DNA from: Aurifilum marmelostoma
Taxonomy: Eukaryota > Ascomycota > Sordariomycetes > Diaporthales > Cryphonectriaceae
Reading direction: 5' to 3'
DNA length: 64,000 bases
Assembly: GCA_027559495.1 (NCBI GenBank)
Contig: JAMXSV010000003.1
Location: 2,542,001 to 2,606,000, forward strand
The translations under genes were made by a program, and so were the position numbers. Shown one piece after another: positions 57,667 through 64,000 of the stretch (position 1 is the first letter of the stretch; every line of letters begins with the position of its first letter). The notes under the pieces were generated by a model. It did no database searches. It saw only the letters and a list, made by a program, of their open reading frames with translations, and was not told where the DNA came from.

Positions 57667-60078
57667 ATGAGGTTTCTCCCAGGCATCGCCGTCGCGATCG
57701 CCGGCCTCTCCGACCTCCTCCTTTCTCCAGCTTCTGCTCACTCCACACAGCGCAACCCGCTGCGAACACTGGGCTATATCGACAACCCCGTCTTGCTCAC
57801 GACCTCCAATCGCGTCCACGCCCTCTCCTCATTCCAGCTGACCTTCACCCTCAGCAACGCGAGCCCCAGCATCCGGCTGTCCCTCGAACCAAACCACGAT
57901 GTCATCGCCGACGGCGCCACAGTCACCTACCTCGCCGAGGACGGTTCTGTGCAGAGGGCAGAGCCTGTCGACCGTCTTCAACACCGTGTGTTCAAGGGCA
58001 CCGCATTTGTCAAATACCCCGGATATAGCGAGTGGACCAATGCTGGTTGGGCAAGGATCCACGTGCACAGAGACGGTCCTGACCCCATCTTCGAGGGCGC
58101 CTTTCAGCTCTTCGGGGACCAGCACCACGTTCAGATGAGCCACAACTACCAGAAGACCCGACTCGACGATGATCCAGACGCCTGGCAGCGAGGCGGTGAC
58201 TTCATGGTCGTCTGGCGAGATTCGGACATCACCACAGCATCAGACGATGGCCTCCAGTGGGGCTTGGACGAGCTGAGGAGAGGAGTGCCGACGAGTGATA
58301 GCTGCACCGCCGAGCGACTCATCTTCAATCGTGATGAGAACCACCCGATTTATCGCGGATTAGGTGATGCCCCGGACAAGAGGTCCCTCTGGGCCTCCGT
58401 GATGCCTAGCACTCTGTTTGCTCGGCAGATCGACGGCACCACTGGAGGGAACAGCGCTGGTATCAACCTGACGGCCGCCATTGGGTCCACGGCGGGCTGC
58501 CCGACCTCCCGCAAGGTCGCACTTATCGGTGTCGCGACCGATTGCACATACACGGCCGACTTTGCCAACGATACGGCCGCCAAGACCAACATTATTGCCC
58601 AGGTCAACACCGCCTCGCAGTTGTACGAGAGCACCTTCAACATCTCGCTGGGCATCCAGAACCTCACTATCAGCCCCAGCAGCTGTCCATCGACTGCGAG
58701 TGCCGAGGCGCCCTGGAACGTGGGCTGCTCTGACAGCGTCACCATTACAGACCGGCTCAACCTCTTCTCGCAGTGGCGCGGCCAGCACAACGACACCAAC
58801 GCCTACTGGACTCTCATGAGCACGTGCAACACCGAATCTGCCGTCGGGCTCGCGTGGCTCGGCCAGCTGTGCATGAGCGGCTCGTCCACCGAGAGCAACG
58901 AGACGGTGGCGGCAGCCAATGTTGTCGTTCGGACATCTACGGAATGGCAGGTCTTCGCCCACGAGTCGGGTCACACATTTGGAGCCGTGCACGACTGCAC
59001 TTCCAGTACGTGCGCGGATGGCACAGCGACGAAGCAGCAGTGCTGCCCGCTGAGCTCATCCTCCTGCAATGCCGACGGCCAATTCATCATGAACCCGTCG
59101 ACCGGCTCCGGGATTACACAGTTCTCCCAGTGCACCGTGGGCAATGTCTGCTCCGCCCTGGGTCGCCAGTCCGTCCAGTCGACCTGCCTGACCAACAACA
59201 AGGATGTCCCGACTATCACAGGTAGCCAGTGCGGCAACGGCATCGTGGAGTCTGGCGAGGAGTGCGACTGCGGCGGGACAGCTGGCTGCGACGGCAACAC
59301 GTGCTGTGATGCCTCGACCTGCAAGTTTACGGCGAACTCGGTGTGCGACCCTTCAAACGAGGACTGCTGTACCTCTCAGTGCCAGTTTGCCAGCAACGGT
59401 ACCGTATGCCGGGACAGCACCGGCGTATGTGATCCCCAAGAAGTCTGCACCGGGTCCTCCTCTACCTGCCCGGCAGACCAGAACGCCCCGGACGGAACGG
59501 GCTGTGGTTCCGGTCTCAAATGCGCCTCAGGCCAGTGCACCTCGCGTGACGAGCAGTGCAAGTCTCTAATGGGATCCTTCACCACGGACAACGACACATC
59601 CGCGTGTGACTCCTCTGGGTGCCAGATCTCCTGCCAGTCGCCAGAGTTCGGTAACAATGTCTGCTATAAGTTGAACCAGAACTTTCTCGACGGCACACCC
59701 TGCCAGGGCGGCGGCAAGTGCAATAACGGAAATTGCAAGGGTGTAAATACCGGCGATGAGATCAAGGACTGGATCAACAGCAACAAGGACATTGTGATCC
59801 CTGTCGCATGTGTGCTGGGCGCACTGCTGCTTCTCGTGATAGCAAGCTGCATCTGGTCCTGTAGGCGCAGAAGGGCACGTCGAGCGCGTGCAAGTCGAGG
59901 TGGTAAACCACCCTCGCCTGCCTCAGACTTTGTACCCTTGCCGCCACCAGGGCCCAGGAGCAGGGGCGGCCGGTCAGGCCCGTCCAACAGGTCGAGAACA
60001 GGTGTGTATCCGGGATCACCACCGCCGGTGTACGAAGGTGGTGGCTGGCAGCCGAGCATGAGCACACGGTACGCATAG
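57667..60078 (+). CDS. ADAM-family membrane metalloprotease with disintegrin domain
   Basis: This single-exon gene encodes 803 residues from the ATG at 57667; the open frame starts earlier only with GTG at 57589. A signal peptide (MRFLPGIAVAIAGLSDLLLSPASA) is followed by a propeptide, then a reprolysin domain with an intact zinc site HESGHTFGAVHD at about 432-443 and a downstream FIMNPS Met-turn. The Cys-rich disintegrin module (about 520-610: CGNGIVESGEECDCGG.. CCDASTCKF.. CRDSTGVCDPQEVC) and a further Cys-rich region come next. One transmembrane segment is at about 708-730 (IVIPVACVLGALLLLVIASCIW). An Arg-rich, then Pro/Gly-rich cytoplasmic tail ends the protein. It matches the fungal ADM-B type. 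All catalytic residues are present, so it should be an active type I sheddase or processing protease; substrates are unknown. Confidence 0.93.
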   Translation: MRFLPGIAVAIAGLSDLLLSPASAHSTQRNPLRTLGYIDNPVLLTTSNRVHALSSFQLTFTLSNASPSIRLSLEPNHDVIADGATVTYLAEDGSVQRAEPVDRLQHRVFKGTAFVKYPGYSEWTNAGWARIHVHRDGPDPIFEGAFQLFGDQHHVQMSHNYQKTRLDDDPDAWQRGGDFMVVWRDSDITTASDDGLQWGLDELRRGVPTSDSCTAERLIFNRDENHPIYRGLGDAPDKRSLWASVMPSTLFARQIDGTTGGNSAGINLTAAIGSTAGCPTSRKVALIGVATDCTYTADFANDTAAKTNIIAQVNTASQLYESTFNISLGIQNLTISPSSCPSTASAEAPWNVGCSDSVTITDRLNLFSQWRGQHNDTNAYWTLMSTCNTESAVGLAWLGQLCMSGSSTESNETVAAANVVVRTSTEWQVFAHESGHTFGAVHDCTSSTCADGTATKQQCCPLSSSSCNADGQFIMNPSTGSGITQFSQCTVGNVCSALGRQSVQSTCLTNNKDVPTITGSQCGNGIVESGEECDCGGTAGCDGNTCCDASTCKFTANSVCDPSNEDCCTSQCQFASNGTVCRDSTGVCDPQEVCTGSSSTCPADQNAPDGTGCGSGLKCASGQCTSRDEQCKSLMGSFTTDNDTSACDSSGCQISCQSPEFGNNVCYKLNQNFLDGTPCQGGGKCNNGNCKGVNTGDEIKDWINSNKDIVIPVACVLGALLLLVIASCIWSCRRRRARRARASRGGKPPSPASDFVPLPPPGPRSRGGRSGPSNRSRTGVYPGSPPPVYEGGGWQPSMSTRYA

Positions 60079-60798
60079 AGAGAGAAACAAAGAACAATCT
60101 GATGAGGCGTTATGGTCTGGAAGTGGGTCTCTTTTCTTGTTCTGGGAGGCAAAAGGATGGTTTTCACATATCAAACAATTCGGGCTGGTACATTATTGTT
60201 CATCACCTTCATGACGATCACGGCCGGAAGATACCAACCACCTTAAAACGAGCTTGTCATGCTTGTGACGATATATTGTGCATCGGCGGCGTTTCAGTGG
60301 GCAATGGAGCACATATTGGGAATGGGGGAGATGCATCCGCACAATAAGTCATCAGGCGGGAGGCATCATTGTAGCATGATCATGGCATGGATATATCACG
60401 ATTTGACAGATCTTCCAGAGTTGGTCGACTGTTTTACTCGCTAAATATCGCCAGACACTTGCGACGAGACTTTTTATATATAGCTCATGTATACATCGAT
60501 ACACATACGCTACATCTCGAGGTAACTCTTGCACAGTTATTTCTCTTTATCAAAATTTGCTCATAGTTTTTCGATAACTTGTGAAGATCATTTAGACAAG
60601 CCTGCAGAACGCTCGTTTGTGTGAGATTGATTTACAATCCAGGGCTCTGTCGCGTTATGAACCGATCATATGAATGGTCGTCATCAATCATTATCATCAC
60701 TATCATAATTCTCGTAAGAAAGCACCATCAACTGTGTCCCTGTATACGTGCTCTACAACAACCCGGCGTGATCTACCCCCTTTGGGCCCAGGTCACGA
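60079..60798. other. Convergent intergenic region
   Basis: This 0.72-kb stretch lies between the 3' ends of the ADAM gene and the Gln-rich protein gene. It is AT-rich at 60,440-60,600. No gene was seen. Confidence 0.5.
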
Positions 60799-61641
60799 TC
60801 ACCTCCCACTTCTCGGCCCGCCAGCGCCACCTGTCCCCCTGCGGCCGCCTTGCTGTTGGGCCGATTGGGAGACGCTGGATCTCGGCTGTTGTTGTTGCTG
60901 CTGCTGTTGCTGAAGACTCCCGTTGTTCTGGTACCCGCCGGGGCCACCTTGTGAGGCGTCCGGGAGTGAGCCATCGTCCTCCTCATAGTCGTCGAGGCCA
61001 CACATAATCTTTTTGAACCGCATCCGGGCCACAGGGAGTGTCTGTATGCGGACATTCAGCATAGACGGCTGGAGAATAGGCCATATTGGGGGGGGGGTCT
61101 AGGAGAGATTTCCTACTCACTTCACCGCTGCTGTGGGCGTACAACATCAACAGCTCTGGGCTGTCGAGGACCGTCTCTGCCCAGTCACGCCTCTCAGTTT
61201 TTTGAAAGGGCTCCTTTAGCTGCCTGAGGGTAGGTGAGGTGGTGTAAATTGTGCCATCAGTCTTTGTCGTCGATCATCTTCCTTTGTCGAGGAGAGGGGG
61301 GGGGGGATGGGAGCGTTGCAAAGTAAGTCTCACCTTGGGGGTGCGCCACCGCCCAGCCTCACATTGCTTCCGCCGCCCATGGCGTGAATGCCCATGGAGG
61401 CGGCCCTCCCAGTGCGGCGGCCCAGGTCGGCTCCATTCGAGTCGTCCTCAGGCGCATAAGGGTCTTTGCCACGAGCCTGGCGGTCTCGCATGTCGGTAGT
61501 GAACGACTGCACCATGTCGTCTGGATGGGAGGCCCAATGCCTATGATCGCCCCAGGACGAGGAGCCTGAAGACAAATTGGACGAGATACGGCCCGCAGGC
61601 CTGGAGAACGGATCCGTGTGCGAGGCTGAGGAGGCCATCAC
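60799..61641 (-). CDS. Fungal hypothetical protein with C-terminal Gln run
   Basis: Three exons, 61641-61334, 61223-61121 and 61068-60799, with introns of 110 and 52 nt, give 226 residues. The N-terminal 100 residues are polar and Gly/Ser/Arg-rich (DPFSRPAGRISS.., then SNVRLGGGAPPR). The conserved core is built across the splice sites: LKEPFQKTERRDWAETVLDSPELLMLYAHSSGE, then PSMLNVRIQTLPVARMRFKKIMCG. I recall DWAETVLDSPE-like words from uncharacterised fungal proteins, but no function is known to me. The C-terminus holds nine consecutive Gln (codons near 60892-60915), then a Gly/Arg-rich end. The mixed CAG/CAA codons would limit repeat instability. The gene is compact and regularly spliced, so it is probably real. 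Confidence 0.65.
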
Positions 61642-62541
61642 TGCCTTGTTCTCCTGGGCAGACGGCGTTGGGACAAGGGTTACTGAGACGTTGTGATGTC
61701 GGAGATCCCGCGCCGGATGGCAATTGGCGGGGTACAGAGAGCGGTTTGTAGGTTAGGTAGACTACTATATAATCAATACCACGCAGTATCTGCGCCAGGT
61801 TTTGGGGAAGGGGCTAAAAATACCTGCCGGTGCTGGCCCGCCCTCGCAGTTGGTGGTGAGCACTTTTCTCTAGGGGCACCCCTATCACTTGCTGTAGTGG
61901 GCAGGTTAGGAAAGGTGCTGTAGGGCGGCACGGAATGGGGCGGCCTACCATCCAGCGCCAGCACGCCTCACCCACTGCAGACCTCCGCACATTCAGGCGG
62001 TGACAAACAGTGCAACGGGATACCCTACTATGGGCTACTTACCGCCCAACAGGGCCACCACAGCGGGTACCGGCTGTGTATTTACACAGCAGTAGCTTGT
62101 GCCTCCTGTGGTACTACCGCACCAATTGACCCCATCTCTTAAAATACGCCGGTCAAACAGGCGGCAGGTACGTGGTACCCGTGTACAGTACCACTTTTTT
62201 CAATCATCCTACCTCGACCAAACAAGAAGGATGGCGAACATATACACCGAAAAGCATGGAGGACAAGGCGACGACACCGACTGCAACAATAATGGCCTTG
62301 TTCAAGATCTACACGGGCCGTACCGAGACACCAGCATCAGGATTCGAGAAAGGAAAGGAAGAAGGATGGAGAAGGGGGGGGGGGGGGGAATGGATCGAGT
62401 CTCTCTTTAATCTATTATACTGATTGTTCTACGAGTGTCTTGATAACTGACACATCACGTCTCTCATCTCAGTTTAGCTCGTAACGTCCCTTTCACACCT
62501 GAGCCGATGTCATCGTCGTCGTCGTCGGTGTTGTCTGCCAC
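61642..62541. other. Intergenic region
   Basis: This 0.9-kb stretch between the GH51 stop and the Gln-rich protein start includes a G11 run at about 62377-62388 and CT-rich patches. It should hold the promoter of the Gln-rich gene. No gene was seen. Confidence 0.5.
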
Positions 62542-64000
62542 TCATGCGGCCTTCCACCTCAGCAGCGTCATCGAGTGTTTGGGAAACACGAAGGCGCCCT
62601 TGCCGTCCCATTCCGACTCCTTGACGCCCACCTCATCACTGCTGGCGACATTGACGGCATTCACACCGGGGCCGTTGACGGTGTGCACCTCTACCTTGCC
62701 CGAGACGCCCTTCAGGCTGGTCTCGAGGTCAGTCTCGTCGCTGATGTTCACCACCGCCACATTGACGAAGCCCTCGTCGTCCACCACAGCGCTGACGTCC
62801 AGCCACGGCGCCCCGTCCTGCAATACGCCCTGCAGCCAGGCCGGGCTCGTCTCCCCCGACCAGGACCCGCAGCTCACGTGCGCCGCCACTGTCCACCCGC
62901 GCATGAAGCGGCTGAAGAGAAGCAGGGGCCACCACGTCGTCTGCTTGACGATGCCGTCCCTGCTTGTCATGAGAGGCGAGATGACATTGACCGTCTGCGC
63001 GATGTTGGCCATGCCGATATACTTGCTCTGTCGCACAAACACGTTCAGCCATACGGCCACCGCCAGCGCGTCCGACAGAGTGTACTTTTCCTCTGCGCCC
63101 TTGTCACCTGGCGCACGCTCCGGATCCCACACGTTCCATTCATCAAAGCAGATGGTGGTTTGCGGCTTGGTCGGCGGCACGTTGTTCTCGATGCGCGCAA
63201 TATCGATGAGCGCTGCCGCCGTCTGGATCGCACGCTCCGCCGACAGCGGGGCCGTCACGTTAGGCAGGTGCTTGGGCGACGCCGTGTAGATGTGAATGGA
63301 GTGCATATCGACGACAGACACACACTCCTTCAGCACGTGGTGGTCCCATGAGGTGTGGCCCGTCTCGCCGCAGAGGATCAGGCACAGGCTTGGATCGAGC
63401 AGGCGGAGCGCCTTTGCCCACTGCGCCGCCTTCTTGGCGTAGTTCTCCTTGGTCATCTGCTCGACCTGCCACGGGCCCCACATCTCGTTGCCCAATGCCC
63501 AGTACTTGACCCTGTACGGCTCCTCGTGGCCGTTCTGCCTTCGCAGGTTGGCATAATAGGTATCCTTGGTCCCGTTGCAGTACTCGACCCAGGCCAGCGC
63601 CTCGTCCAGCGTACCGGTCCCCATGTTCAGGCAGATATACGGCTCGACGCGCTCCTTCTTGCCCTCGCTAAGGGCCGACAGCCACTGCATGAATTCGTCC
63701 GTGCCGAACTGGTTCGACTCGGTTCCCAGCCAGGCCAGCTCTGGCCGCTTGGGTCGCTTGTCCCGAGGACCAACACCGTCGAGCCCTATAATTCTCTCTC
63801 TCCCCCCGCCGTTCAGCAACATGGCCTGTCTGAGTCTCCAGGCAATGCATCGTGTTCCCGAGAGGACTAAAGGGAGATCACGGGGCCTGGTGTGTATACT
63901 GACAGTGGTATGTGGCGACAAAGTTGCCTCCGGGGTAGCGCACCACGGGGATGTCGAGCTCTCTCAGCGCCTCGAGGACGTCCTTACGGAAGCCATGCTC
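62542..64000 (-). CDS. GH51 alpha-L-arabinofuranosidase, 5' end cut by window edge
   Basis: The gene enters from the right edge; the visible exons are 64000-63904 and 63785-62542. A 118-nt intron (GTCAGT..TTATAG) joins VRYPGGNFVATYH to WLDGVGPRDKRPKRPELAW, rebuilding the conserved GH51 stretch. Without splicing, a shorter open frame begins at 63921. The acid/base Glu is in YWALGNEMWGPWQ and the nucleophile Glu in ICFDEWNVW, so both catalytic residues are present. The C-terminal beta-sandwich ends LLRWKA. The subfamily with this compact form is intracellular (no signal can be checked because the N-terminus is missing) and releases arabinose from arabino-oligosaccharides. At least 446 residues are visible. 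Confidence 0.93.

Overview
This window comes from the nuclear genome of a filamentous ascomycete (Pezizomycotina, most likely Sordariomycetes). The evidence is short GT..AG introns of 50-135 nt with CTGAC/CTAAT-like branch sites, GC-rich genes with fungal protein architectures, and a long AT-saturated block with the C-to-T/G-to-A pattern of repeat-induced point mutation (RIP). The species cannot be named from sequence alone.

Layout. Positions 1 to about 17,605 are an AT-rich, ORF-free, RIP-mutated repeat block. Inside it one 222-bp LTR family can still be read. There is a full-length element (6832-14869) with direct LTRs, a polypurine tract and matching flanks, and two solo LTRs (653-873 and 15301-15522) with 5-bp target duplications. 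A second repeat lies inverted near the two ends of the block (about 165-430 and 16205-16465). At about 17.6 kb the composition changes sharply, and the first gene starts within 300 bp.

From 17.9 to 64 kb there are 16 protein-coding genes, most of them housekeeping: rgp1 (Ypt6 GEF subunit), a large MAPKBP1/WDR62-type WD40 protein, RRG9 (mitochondrial), an MpaB/DUF2236 oxygenase-like protein, calcipressin, a mitochondrial dicarboxylate carrier, mitochondrial Phe-tRNA synthetase, RPB3, mitochondrial GrpE, an uncharacterised five-exon coiled-coil protein, RFC1, mitochondrial uL16, the RFC3/Rfc5-type clamp-loader subunit, acetyl-CoA synthetase, a membrane ADAM metalloprotease, a small fungal Gln-rich protein, and a GH51 arabinofuranosidase that runs off the right edge. 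No tRNA, rRNA or CRISPR was found.

How they fit together. The genes are not an operon or a biosynthetic cluster. Themes are mitochondrial function (six genes with mitochondrial roles) and the clamp loader (RFC1 and RFC3/5 only about 2 kb apart, on either side of mrpl16). Several pairs are divergent with short shared promoters (carrier/PheRS, rpb3/mge1, rfc1/mrpl16). Acetyl-CoA synthetase is flanked by unusually long gene-free DNA (3.7 and 2.5 kb) and has two microexons, an ATG-free leader and an intron with facing C15 and G14 tracts. Two conserved genes (rgp1, rfc1) carry an apparent +1 shift near short C or G runs, which may be assembly errors. I see no clear new defence or biosynthetic system. 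The most informative non-genic signal is the readable transposon history inside the RIP block.
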